Translations under genes and position numbers: made by a program
Assembly (NCBI GenBank): GCA_902617825.1
Contig: CACMYE010000005.1
Location: 1 to 64,000 of the forward strand
Direction of reading: 5' to 3'
From: an uncultured Pelagibacteraceae bacterium
GTDB lineage: Bacteria; Pseudomonadota; Alphaproteobacteria; Pelagibacterales; Pelagibacteraceae
DNA length: 64,000 bases
Part shown: positions 29,046 through 37,294 of the stretch, in pieces
Numbering within the stretch: the stretch's first letter is position 1
Layout of the letters: each line of letters opens with the position of its first letter
Notes under the pieces: generated by a model
Seen by the model: the letters and a program-made list of their open reading frames with translations, nothing else
Database searches by the model: none
What the model was told of the DNA's origin: nothing

Positions 29046-29782
29046 GTATTTTAGAAGTAAGTAACGTAAGTAAATCATTTGGTGGGGTTAAAGCGAACGT
29101 TGACATATCAATGAATGTTGAAAAAGGTAGAATTGTTGGATTAATTGGTCCTAATGGATCCGGTAAAACAACATTATTTAATTCGATAGTTGGGACATAC
29201 CCAATTGATAATGGTTCAATCAAGTTTAACGATAAGGAGGTTTCAGAACTCCCAGTACCAGTTATCGCAAAACTTGGATTGTTAAGAACTTTTCAACAAA
29301 CTCGAATTTATGGAAAGCTTAATTGTGTAGAAAATATGCTTATTAGTCACAAAGGCAGTGATGAAAGTTTAATGAAAATCTTTTCAACAATTCCTAAAGA
29401 ACTAACAGAAAAAGCAGAAAATTTATTAAATTTTGTTGGTTTATATCAAAAAAGAAATTTGAGAGCAGGTGATCTATCTTTTGGACAGCAAAAATTATTA
29501 GAACTAGCGATGGCATTAATGAATGAGCCAGAAATGCTATTATTAGATGAGCCAACGGCTGGGATTAATCCAACATTAATTAATGGAATTATAAATAGGT
29601 TAATTAAAGTTAACCAAGATTTTGGAATTACTCTTTTAGTTATAGAGCACAATATGAGAGTAATCATGCAACTGGCTGAAAATATTTTCTGTTTAGCACA
29701 TGGAAAAATGTTGGCAAATGGTACGCCTGACGAAATTAAAAACGATAAACGTGTAATAGACGCATATTTAGGGGCTCAATAA
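29042..29782 (+). CDS. livG: LivG-type ABC ATPase (system 1)
   Basis: ATPase subunit of the HAAT importer, 246 aa. Walker A GPNGSGKTT is at about 35-43; the signature reads DLSFGQQKLLELAMAL, a variant of LSGG (LSFGQ); Walker B is MLLLDEPTAG; the switch His is in VIEHNM. The LivG-specific TFQQTRIYGKL is present. Overlaps livM by 4 bases and livF by 1 base. Confidence 0.93.
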   Translation: MSILEVSNVSKSFGGVKANVDISMNVEKGRIVGLIGPNGSGKTTLFNSIVGTYPIDNGSIKFNDKEVSELPVPVIAKLGLLRTFQQTRIYGKLNCVENMLISHKGSDESLMKIFSTIPKELTEKAENLLNFVGLYQKRNLRAGDLSFGQQKLLELAMALMNEPEMLLLDEPTAGINPTLINGIINRLIKVNQDFGITLLVIEHNMRVIMQLAENIFCLAHGKMLANGTPDEIKNDKRVIDAYLGAQ

Positions 29783-30567
29783 TGTCAAATCAATATGAAG
29801 TATTAGGAAAAGCTCCAGGCCCAGAAGATTTAAAAAAACTATCACCAAATGAAATACATTTAACAATTAAAGGTTTAAATGCTGGTTATGGAAAAATGGA
29901 GATTTTGCATAATTTCGATTTATTTGTAAACAAGGCACAATCTTTATGTTTAATAGGTCCAAACGGAGCAGGAAAATCAACAATACTGCATTCTATCTAT
30001 GGGTTTACTAATATATTTTCAGGCCAAATAGAAATTGATGGTAAAGAAATTACAAACCTAACACCAGCAGAAAAATTAAAATCTGTTGGTATAGCTTATA
30101 TACTTCAAGATAATTCAGTTTTTCCAGATATGACAGTTGAGGAAAATTTACTAATGGGTGGATATATTAAAGAAAATACCGATGAGTCATATCAAGAAGC
30201 TGAAAGAATCTTCGAAAAATATGAAAGATTAAGAAATAGAAGAAATCAACCTGCTAAAGTTTTATCAGGTGGAGAAAGAAGATTGTTAGAAATTTCAAGA
30301 GCCCTTGTGATGAAACCATCAGTTTTATTAGTTGACGAACCCTCGATCGGATTAGAACCGAGATATATTGATATGGTTTTTGAAATTTTGAGAGATCTTC
30401 AGGAAAATGAAAAAAAGACAATCATACTTGTCGAACAAAACGCTAAAAAAGGACTAGAGTTTGCAGATATCGGATACGTCTTAGTATCTGGGGAAACTGC
30501 AATTGCCGGCAAAGGAGACGATTTACTTAAAAATCCTGATGTTGGTAGACTATTCCTTGGTGGCTAA
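29782..30567 (+). CDS. livF: LivF-type ABC ATPase (system 1)
   Basis: Second ATPase subunit, 261 aa. An N-terminal extension of about 25 residues (MSNQYEVLGKAPGPEDLKKL) precedes the usual LivF start. Walker A GPNGAGKST, signature LSGGERRLLEI, Walker B VLLVDEPSIG and the switch region VEQNAKKGLEFAD are intact. It begins in a TAATG overlap with livG and ends in the same overlap with azlC. Confidence 0.92.
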   Translation: MSNQYEVLGKAPGPEDLKKLSPNEIHLTIKGLNAGYGKMEILHNFDLFVNKAQSLCLIGPNGAGKSTILHSIYGFTNIFSGQIEIDGKEITNLTPAEKLKSVGIAYILQDNSVFPDMTVEENLLMGGYIKENTDESYQEAERIFEKYERLRNRRNQPAKVLSGGERRLLEISRALVMKPSVLLVDEPSIGLEPRYIDMVFEILRDLQENEKKTIILVEQNAKKGLEFADIGYVLVSGETAIAGKGDDLLKNPDVGRLFLGG

Positions 30568-31271
30568 TGATTAATAAGCAGTTTTTCTTTAAAGGTTATA
30601 AATCAATTCTAGCTCCTGATAGTCCAGCAATAGCCTTAGGATGTTGTTTCATAGCTATAGGAGCTTTACTTAAAAATTTAGGCTTTAATATTCAGGAAAG
30701 TATATTTTCTACAATGTTAACTTACGCTTTGCCAGGATCATTAGTTATGGCAGAGTCTCTATTAGTTGGAGCATCATTACTAAATATTTTTTTAGCAGTT
30801 TGGTTTGTAAATGCGAGGCTTTACCCTATGGCAGTTTCTTTGTTTCCACTAATGATGCATAAAAATCAGCCTAAGTGGAAATATTATTTTTCATGCCATT
30901 TCATTGCTGTATCAGCATGGTTAATTATGAAAAGTAACTATAAGACTGTTCCCAAAGAACAAAGAATTGATTATTGGATTGGCATAGGTAGCGCAACTTG
31001 GAGTGTTGCAGTTTTAGGTACTTTTATAGGATTTTATTTTTCAGAGTATTTAAATAAGGATATGATGATGGGATTAGCTATTCTAAATCCAGTTTATTTC
31101 ATGTGCATGATGGTTGGAGCTTCAAAAACAATACAAATTACATTGTCAGTTATTCTTGGAACAATATTAGGACCAATCTTTTATTTTTTATCACCAGAAT
31201 GGTCTATTTTGCTTGGAGGTATAATTGGTGGATCAATTGGCTATCTTATAGGAGAATTAAATGTCAGTTAG
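30567..31271 (+). CDS. azlC: AzlC-family branched-chain amino acid exporter subunit
   Basis: Large subunit of the AzlCD (LIV-E) exporter family, 234 aa with about seven to eight helices. The AzlC look is given by APDSPAIALGCCFIAIGALL, the small helix FVNARLYPMAVSLFPLM and the C-terminal LLGGIIGGSIGYLIG. It overlaps azlD by 11 bases. Placement directly after an importer operon pairs import and export of probably related amino acids. Confidence 0.8.
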   Translation: MINKQFFFKGYKSILAPDSPAIALGCCFIAIGALLKNLGFNIQESIFSTMLTYALPGSLVMAESLLVGASLLNIFLAVWFVNARLYPMAVSLFPLMMHKNQPKWKYYFSCHFIAVSAWLIMKSNYKTVPKEQRIDYWIGIGSATWSVAVLGTFIGFYFSEYLNKDMMMGLAILNPVYFMCMMVGASKTIQITLSVILGTILGPIFYFLSPEWSILLGGIIGGSIGYLIGELNVS

Positions 31272-31584
31272 TGTAGTATATGCAATTTTAGTGACTTCTT
31301 TGGCGACTTTTCTTTCAAGATTTCTTGGAGCTGTAAGCTCACAGGGAATTAAAGAAACTTCAAAATTATTTAAATGGTTTAACTGTTTAGCCTATGCAAC
31401 TTTGGCAGCACTAATTGCAAGAACAATTATTTTTCCTGTGGGCGTATTAATTGACGCAAGTTATTTAAGTAGAATAATTGTTGTCTTGTTGTCATTAGTT
31501 GTTTTTTTTGTATCTAAACAAAATTATGTTTATCCCACAGTTTTTTCTGCTCTATGTATGGCAGCTATAAGTAATTACTTTTAA
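31261..31584 (+). CDS. azlD: AzlD-family exporter small subunit
   Basis: Small membrane subunit (107 aa, about four helices) that works with AzlC. The pattern SLATFLSRFLGAV near the start, ALIARTIIFPVG in the middle and the hydrophobic C-terminus fit AzlD. Last gene of the tightly overlapped run that begins at livH. A 40-base gap separates it from glaH. Confidence 0.8.
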   Translation: MSVSVVYAILVTSLATFLSRFLGAVSSQGIKETSKLFKWFNCLAYATLAALIARTIIFPVGVLIDASYLSRIIVVLLSLVVFFVSKQNYVYPTVFSALCMAAISNYF

Positions 31585-31624
31585 TTCAAATTGATTTATT
31601 ATTTAAGTTAATTTAAAATTTAAT

Positions 31625-32536
31625 ATGGAAAAAATTGAGGGAATAGAAGTTCACAATCACAAAGACTCTAGTAGAATATTAAATATTCAATTAGATGATG
31701 AAATTGTAAAAAAATTAATTTTTCCTTTTAATAAATTTGATCTTACTGCACTAGAACTTAAACCATTTACTAGATTTACAATTGCGAAAAGTCTTGACGA
31801 TTTAACCAACAACAAACTAAGCAAGTTAATAAATTCTATAATCCGAGATAGATCAACTGGTTGCTTTATTATTGGTCCTAAAAATATTTCATCAAAAACT
31901 AATGATAAATTTTTAGTAAAATTGTCAACTGCTGTTGCCCACTTAATTGGAATTCCAAATCATGACTCAATGGCAGGAAAATACTATGCTAGATTTCATG
32001 TAAAGCATGATGACTCTAGTGACTCTTATTTGAGAAAAGCTTATAGAAATATGGATTTGCACACAGATGGAACATATGTAAAGGAAGTTACAGATTGGTT
32101 AGTTATGACTAAATTAGAGGAGCAAAATGTACAAGGTGGTGAAACTGCTATGTTACATTTAGATGATTGGGAGCATTGTGATGATTTATCCAATGATCCT
32201 GTTGGTCAACAAGATTTTGTTTGGGGTTCTCCTAAAAGCAAAAATATTGATTATAAGGTAGAGCATCCAGTTTTTTCGTTTGATGAAGAAGGAAGACCTA
32301 AAATTTCATATATAGACCAGTTCCCAGAACCTAAAAATATGGAACAGGGAAATTTTTTACAAAAATTATCTGATGCCTTAGAGGAAAGTAAAAATAAAAT
32401 AATTACTAAGTTACCAGTAGGTCATTCTGTTATAGCTAATAATTATTTCTGGCTTCATGGAAGAAAACCATTCAAAGAAAACAAAGAATTAAGTAGGGAA
32501 TTGTTGAGAATTAGAGGCTCTTTTTTTGTTAATTAA
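31625..32536 (+). CDS. glaH: Glutarate 2-hydroxylase GlaH (CsiD)
   Basis: Fe(II)/2-oxoglutarate dioxygenase that hydroxylates glutarate to L-2-hydroxyglutarate, a late step in lysine breakdown through cadaverine and 5-aminovalerate. The 303 aa sequence aligns with E. coli CsiD along its length: TAVAHLIG, GKYYARFHVK, SDSYLRKAYRNMDLHTDGTY, and FWLHGRKPF. Metal ligands are His146, Asp148 and His278, with the same 132-residue spacing as in E. coli; Arg297 would bind 2-oxoglutarate. The usual partner lhgO/lhgD and the gabDT genes are not in this window. It sits between two Liv-type importers. Confidence 0.92.
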   Translation: MEKIEGIEVHNHKDSSRILNIQLDDEIVKKLIFPFNKFDLTALELKPFTRFTIAKSLDDLTNNKLSKLINSIIRDRSTGCFIIGPKNISSKTNDKFLVKLSTAVAHLIGIPNHDSMAGKYYARFHVKHDDSSDSYLRKAYRNMDLHTDGTYVKEVTDWLVMTKLEEQNVQGGETAMLHLDDWEHCDDLSNDPVGQQDFVWGSPKSKNIDYKVEHPVFSFDEEGRPKISYIDQFPEPKNMEQGNFLQKLSDALEESKNKIITKLPVGHSVIANNYFWLHGRKPFKENKELSRELLRIRGSFFVN

Positions 32537-32570
32537 TTCAATATAATCAATATAAAGTAATCAAAACTTT

Positions 32571-33338
32571 ATGAATTTAGGATTTATTGGCACTGGCAAA
32601 ATAGCATCTTCAGTAATTACTGGAATTTGTACTTCTAAAATTCCCTATAAGAAAATAATAATTTCTCCAAGAAATACAAAAATAGCTAAGGGTTTAAAGG
32701 CAAAATTTAAGAAAATTACTATCGCTAAAACCAATCAGCAAATTGTAGATCAATCAGATTGGGTTTTCTTATCAATAACTCCAAGTGTGGGTGAAAAAAT
32801 TATTAAAAACTTAAAATTCAAATCCAAACAGACAGTAATAAGTTTAATTTCTACGATTACATTATCACGATTAAAAAAAGCTATAAAAGTTAAAGCTAAA
32901 ATAGTTAGAGCAATACCTTTGCCACCAATCTCCTTAAAAAAAGGACCAGTACCTATTTGCCCTCCAAATATTAAAGTTAAGAAATTTTTTAATCATTTAG
33001 GAACTACTGTAGAAATTAAAAAAGAAAAATCTTCAATTAGCTTTTGGGCAACTTCTGGTATGATGGCTCCGTTTTACGAATTATTGAGAGTAATGACTGA
33101 TTGGTTAGTTAAAAGAGGTGTAAAGAGAGATAATGCTCAAAAATATATTACGTCTTTATTTTTAGCCTTATCTGAAGATGCAGTTAAAAATTCAAAAGAA
33201 AACTTAAAGTTTTTGGTTAAAGAGTCTCAAACACCTAAAGGTTTAAATGAGCAAGGTGTTAAAGAGTTATCGAAAGCAGGATTTTATAAATCACTTAAAA
33301 AAACCTTAAATAGCATTCATCGAAGACTAAATAAGTAG
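32571..33338 (+). CDS. ProC-like NAD(P)-dependent imine reductase
   Basis: A 255 aa protein of the pyrroline-5-carboxylate reductase superfamily. The Rossmann motif GFIGTGKIASSVITGI is at 4-19, and RAIPLPPISLKKGPVPICPP replaces the ProC RAMPNTP motif. The C-terminal dimer domain is all-helical. The altered motif suggests a paralogue with a substrate other than P5C. Located between glaH (34 bases) and the second livG (5 bases), so a cyclic imine from lysine or a related amino acid is a plausible but unproven substrate. Confidence 0.7.
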   Translation: MNLGFIGTGKIASSVITGICTSKIPYKKIIISPRNTKIAKGLKAKFKKITIAKTNQQIVDQSDWVFLSITPSVGEKIIKNLKFKSKQTVISLISTITLSRLKKAIKVKAKIVRAIPLPPISLKKGPVPICPPNIKVKKFFNHLGTTVEIKKEKSSISFWATSGMMAPFYELLRVMTDWLVKRGVKRDNAQKYITSLFLALSEDAVKNSKENLKFLVKESQTPKGLNEQGVKELSKAGFYKSLKKTLNSIHRRLNK

Positions 33339-33343
33339 ACTGA

Positions 33344-34132
33344 ATGTCACAAAATATTTTAGAAATCAAAAATTTATCAAAATACTTTGGTGGATTAGCT
33401 GCTGTTTCAGATTGCTCTTTAAAAGTTTCAAGAGGCACTATTACAGGAATTATTGGACCTAATGGATCTGGTAAGACAACATTATTTAATTTGATTGCAG
33501 GAAATTTAAAGTCTTCAGGTGGTGAAGTAATTTTTAACAATGAAAATATAACAGACGTCCCTTCTTTTGAATTATTTTCAAAAGGATTATTAAGAACTTT
33601 TCAAATAGCACATGAATTTTCTAATCTATCAGTATTAGAAAATTTAATGATGGTTCCTGGTAATCAGTCTGGAGAAAAGCTTATGACAGCATTATTAAAA
33701 CCAGGTTTAGTATCTGAGGAAGAGGAATTAGTTAAAGAAAAAGCTAAAGAGGTTGTTGATTTTCTTAATCTTAGCCATTTATCAAATGAGTTAGCTGGTA
33801 ATTTATCCGGAGGTCAAAAAAAACTTTTAGAGCTTGGAAGAACAATGATGGTGGATGCTAAATTAGTACTTCTTGATGAGGTAGGCGCAGGGGTAAACCG
33901 AACACTTTTAAAAGATCTAGGAAGTGCAATAGAAAAATTGAATAAAGAAAAAGGATATACTTTTTGTATGATTGAACATGATATGGATTTTATTGGAAGA
34001 TTATGTGACCCTGTAATTGTAATGGCTGAAGGTTCAGTTTTATTCGAAGGCTCTGTGGAAGATGCAAAAAAAGATGAAAAAGTTATAGAGAGTTATCTTG
34101 GAAGAGGATCTAAAATTAAGGATCATAATTAA
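33344..34132 (+). CDS. livG: LivG-type ABC ATPase (system 2)
   Basis: ATPase of a second HAAT importer, 262 aa. Walker A GPNGSGKTT at about 35-43, LivG motif TFQIAHEFSNLSVLEN, signature LSGGQKKLLELGR, Walker B LVLLDEVGAG, switch IEHDMDFIG. The Walker B continuation DEVGAG differs from the common DEPTAG. Overlaps livF by one base. The gene order in this system is G-F-H-M, unlike H-M-G-F in system 1. Confidence 0.92.
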   Translation: MSQNILEIKNLSKYFGGLAAVSDCSLKVSRGTITGIIGPNGSGKTTLFNLIAGNLKSSGGEVIFNNENITDVPSFELFSKGLLRTFQIAHEFSNLSVLENLMMVPGNQSGEKLMTALLKPGLVSEEEELVKEKAKEVVDFLNLSHLSNELAGNLSGGQKKLLELGRTMMVDAKLVLLDEVGAGVNRTLLKDLGSAIEKLNKEKGYTFCMIEHDMDFIGRLCDPVIVMAEGSVLFEGSVEDAKKDEKVIESYLGRGSKIKDHN

Positions 34133-34839
34133 TGGCCTATTTTGAGGGAATAGAAATGACAGGAGGTTATGGGAACGGTCCTGATATTATAAGTTCTTGT
34201 ACAGTAAATGTTAACAGAGGTGAAATAGTATCAATTTTAGGTCCTAATGGAGCAGGTAAGTCCACTGCTATGAAAGCTATGCTAGGATTATTAAATTTAA
34301 AATCTGGATCAATTAAAATTAACGGTAAAGATATTTCAAATCTTTCACCACAAGATAGAGTTAAAGAAGGTATTTCTTTTGTTCCTCAAAATAAAAATGT
34401 TTTTGCTGGTATGACAGTTGAAGAGAATTTAGAAATGGGTGCATTTTTATTAAATGAAGAAATTAAAAATATAATAGAAGAAATTTATGAATTATTCCCA
34501 ATTTTAAAAGAAAAAAGAAATCAATTAGTGGGTGAACTATCAGGTGGTCAGAGACAACAAGTTGCACTTGGAAGAGCGCTAATGATTAAACCGACAGTTT
34601 TGATGCTTGATGAGCCTACTGCTGGTGTTTCACCAATTGTAATGGATGAATTGTTTGATCATATAGTAAAAGTTAAAAGGAACGATGTAGCAATTCTAAT
34701 GGTTGAACAAAATGCCAAACAAGCATTGAGCATTTCTGACAGAGGTTATGTTTTAGTAACTGGAGAAAATCGTTATTCAGGTACAGGTAATGAGTTATTA
34801 AACGATCCAAGAGTGAGAAGCTCTTTTTTAGGAGGTTGA
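34132..34839 (+). CDS. livF: LivF-type ABC ATPase (system 2)
   Basis: Second ATPase of this importer, 235 aa. Walker A GPNGAGKST, the Q-loop region FVPQNKNVFAGMTVEENLEM, signature LSGGQRQQVALGRAL, Walker B VLMLDEPTAG and switch VEQNAKQALSISD are all present. Begins in a TAATG overlap with livG and is followed 1 base later by the GTG start of livH. Confidence 0.92.
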   Translation: MAYFEGIEMTGGYGNGPDIISSCTVNVNRGEIVSILGPNGAGKSTAMKAMLGLLNLKSGSIKINGKDISNLSPQDRVKEGISFVPQNKNVFAGMTVEENLEMGAFLLNEEIKNIIEEIYELFPILKEKRNQLVGELSGGQRQQVALGRALMIKPTVLMLDEPTAGVSPIVMDELFDHIVKVKRNDVAILMVEQNAKQALSISDRGYVLVTGENRYSGTGNELLNDPRVRSSFLGG

Positions 34840-34840
34840 T

Positions 34841-35851
34841 GTGGATATATTAAATGCATTAATTCTTTTATTAAATTATATTTTTATACCCGCACTTACA
34901 TATGGTTCTCAATTAGCTCTGGGAGCAATTTTTGTTACTTTAATTTATGGAATATTAAGATTTGCTAATTTTGCAACTGGAGACATGATGTCCTTTGGCA
35001 CCATGGTAACAATATTGTTCACATGGTATTTTCAGTCACTAGGAATTTCTTTAGGAGTTTTGCCAACGGCACTAATAGCTATCCCATTTGGAATTTTATT
35101 TATGATAATTTATATGCTTTCAATAGATAAATTTGTATTTAAATATTACAGAGTTAATAAAAGCCCCCCTGTACAATTTGCCATGGTTAGTATTGGAGTA
35201 ATGTTTGTTACTCAAGCAGTGGTTAGAATTATTATTGGACCTTCAGACCAAAGATTTTTTGATGGAGAAAAATTTATAATTAAAGCTAGAGAATTCAAAG
35301 AGATGACTGGACTTAATGAAGGTCTAGCATTGAAATCAACACAAGTGATTACAGTATTAGTTACAATAGTATTAGTGTCTTTGTTGTTTTGGTTTTTAAA
35401 TAAAACTAAAACTGGTAAAAGCATGAAAGCTTATTCAGACAATGAAGACTTAGCTTTACTGTCAGGAATAGATCCTAAAAAAATTGTAATGATAACATGG
35501 ATAATTGCTGGAATTTTAGCAACGATAGGTGGAGCTTTGTATGGGTTAGACAAAAGTTTTAAACCATTTACTTATTTTAACAATATGCTTCCAATATTCG
35601 CAGCTGCTATAGTTGGGGGAATTGGTAACCCATTTGGTGCTTTTTTAGGAGGGTATGTCATTGCTTTTTCTGAGATATTTCTAACATATGCGTATAAGAA
35701 ATTTTTTATGTATATCTTGCCTGAAAGTATGGAGCCTGAGAGTTTAGTCCAGCTTTTATCAACGGATTATAAATTTGCTGTTTCATTCTCTATTCTAGTA
35801 ATTGTTTTACTTTATAGACCTTCAGGTATTTTTAAAGGTAAAGTTCTGTGA
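34841..35851 (+). CDS. livH: LivH-type ABC permease (system 2)
   Basis: Permease of 336 aa with about eight helices. Typical segments: QLALGAIFVTLIYGILRFAN, FATGDMMSFGTM, KSMKAYSDNEDLALLSGID and FAAAIVGGIGNPFGAFLGG. It is longer than system 1 LivH because of an extra loop at about 135-165 (FFDGEKFIIKAREFKEMTG). The start is GTG; an overlapping ATG one frame over stops after four codons. It ends in a GTGA overlap with livM. Confidence 0.88.
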   Translation: MDILNALILLLNYIFIPALTYGSQLALGAIFVTLIYGILRFANFATGDMMSFGTMVTILFTWYFQSLGISLGVLPTALIAIPFGILFMIIYMLSIDKFVFKYYRVNKSPPVQFAMVSIGVMFVTQAVVRIIIGPSDQRFFDGEKFIIKAREFKEMTGLNEGLALKSTQVITVLVTIVLVSLLFWFLNKTKTGKSMKAYSDNEDLALLSGIDPKKIVMITWIIAGILATIGGALYGLDKSFKPFTYFNNMLPIFAAAIVGGIGNPFGAFLGGYVIAFSEIFLTYAYKKFFMYILPESMEPESLVQLLSTDYKFAVSFSILVIVLLYRPSGIFKGKVL

Positions 35852-37218
35852 GAAAAAATTTAAATGTTATCGCTGCTTACAGCATCATGATGGTTTTGAT
35901 TATACTTGTTGGTATTTTTCAATCCTGGAATATCGCACTATCAATTTTTAACATGTGCTTAATCTCTGCTGTAATGACAATGGGTGCAAATATACAATGG
36001 GGCTATGCAGGATTAATTAATTTTGGAATTATGGGATATACTGCACTAGGTGGATTAGCTGCGGTTATAATTTCAGTTGATCCTGTTCAAGAAGCTTGGA
36101 GTGCAGGAGGTTTTGATATCTTGATGTGCGTATGGCTTATTGTAGCATTGGTATTAATTATTCGATTTATTTTAAAAAACTTTCAAAATTCAAAGGTGAG
36201 AAACTATAGTATTGCAGCCCTTATAGTTTCAGGAATTATATTAATAAGGTTTACTGCAGAACCTGGAATTGAAGCGATTGAAGATATAAATCCAGCTAAA
36301 ACAGGTTTTCTTGGTGGATTTGGATTACCAATCATTTTTTCATGGATAGTCGGTGCTTTTTTTGCAGGAGGTTTGGCATTTATAGTTGGAAAAGTAGCCC
36401 TAGGATTAAGAGCGGATTATTTAGCGATCGCCACTCTTTTAATATCTGAAATTGTTATCGCAATTATCAAACACGAAGATTGGTTAACAAGAGGTGTTAA
36501 AAATGTAATTGGACTTAAGAGACCAGCACCCTATGAGGTAGATCTTCAATCAACAGATTGGTTTATAACTTTAGTTGAAAAATTTAATTCTGGGAAATTA
36601 AATTTGATTTCTAATTTTTCTGATCGACAAGCTGAATTAAATCAACTTGTAATAGAAGGTTCATCTGTATTCGTAAAACTTTGTTACTCAGGATTATTTT
36701 TGATAGTGGTAATTATTTTATTAATTATTACACAAAAAGCACTTTACTCTCCCTGGGGTAGAATGATGAGAGCTATTAGAGATAATGAAGAAGCAGCAAA
36801 CGCTATGGGAAAAAATGTTGTTAAACAACATTTATTAATTTTTATTTTAGGATCAGCAATTGTTGGAATTGCAGGAGCGATGTTAGTTACTCAAGATGGA
36901 TTGTTTACTCCAGGAAGTTATAGGCCAATGAGATATACTTTTTTAATTTGGGTTATGGTTATTGTCGGTGGAAGTGGAAATAATTTTGGAGCAATTTTAG
37001 GTGGTTTTGCAGTTTGGTTCTTATGGATAGAGGCTGCTCCAATTGCATTGTTCTTAATAAACTTTTTTACTGCAGGAATGTCAGAAAGCCATGCTTTAAA
37101 AATTCATTTAATAGAGAGTGTGCCTTACTTTAGATTTTTAATGATGGGTTTAGGGTTATTATTAATAATGAGATATAGACCTAAGGGTATACTTCCTGAA
37201 AAAATAGAAATAAAATAG
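35848..37218 (+). CDS. livM: LivM-type ABC permease (system 2)
   Basis: Permease of 456 aa, about 100 residues longer than usual LivM. The N-terminal part has MTMGANIQWGYAGLINFGIM, and ALGLRADYLAIATLLISE marks the LivM core. The coupling segment is RMMRAIRDNEEAANAMGKN. Extra length comes from an inserted hydrophilic region at about 215-270 and more membrane segments near the ends. The start is GTG overlapping the livH stop. Confidence 0.88.
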   Translation: MRKNLNVIAAYSIMMVLIILVGIFQSWNIALSIFNMCLISAVMTMGANIQWGYAGLINFGIMGYTALGGLAAVIISVDPVQEAWSAGGFDILMCVWLIVALVLIIRFILKNFQNSKVRNYSIAALIVSGIILIRFTAEPGIEAIEDINPAKTGFLGGFGLPIIFSWIVGAFFAGGLAFIVGKVALGLRADYLAIATLLISEIVIAIIKHEDWLTRGVKNVIGLKRPAPYEVDLQSTDWFITLVEKFNSGKLNLISNFSDRQAELNQLVIEGSSVFVKLCYSGLFLIVVIILLIITQKALYSPWGRMMRAIRDNEEAANAMGKNVVKQHLLIFILGSAIVGIAGAMLVTQDGLFTPGSYRPMRYTFLIWVMVIVGGSGNNFGAILGGFAVWFLWIEAAPIALFLINFFTAGMSESHALKIHLIESVPYFRFLMMGLGLLLIMRYRPKGILPEKIEIK

Positions 37219-37225
37219 TTTTATT

Positions 37226-37294
37226 ATGAAATATATTATTTTAGGAGCAGCTATTGCTTGGGCTATGTATATGGCGGACAAGTACATGTTTTAA
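37226..37294 (+). CDS. 22-residue hydrophobic microprotein
   Basis: An ATG at 37226 opens a 22-codon frame reading MKYIILGAAIAW followed by AMYMADKYMF. The first 16 residues could form one short membrane helix. The frame sits in the only gap between livM and the MFS gene, and its TAA overlaps the MFS ATG (TAATG), the same coupling used by real genes here. I know of no named family. It could be a small transporter accessory protein or simply a leader that couples MFS translation. Confidence 0.45.
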   Translation: MKYIILGAAIAWAMYMADKYMF

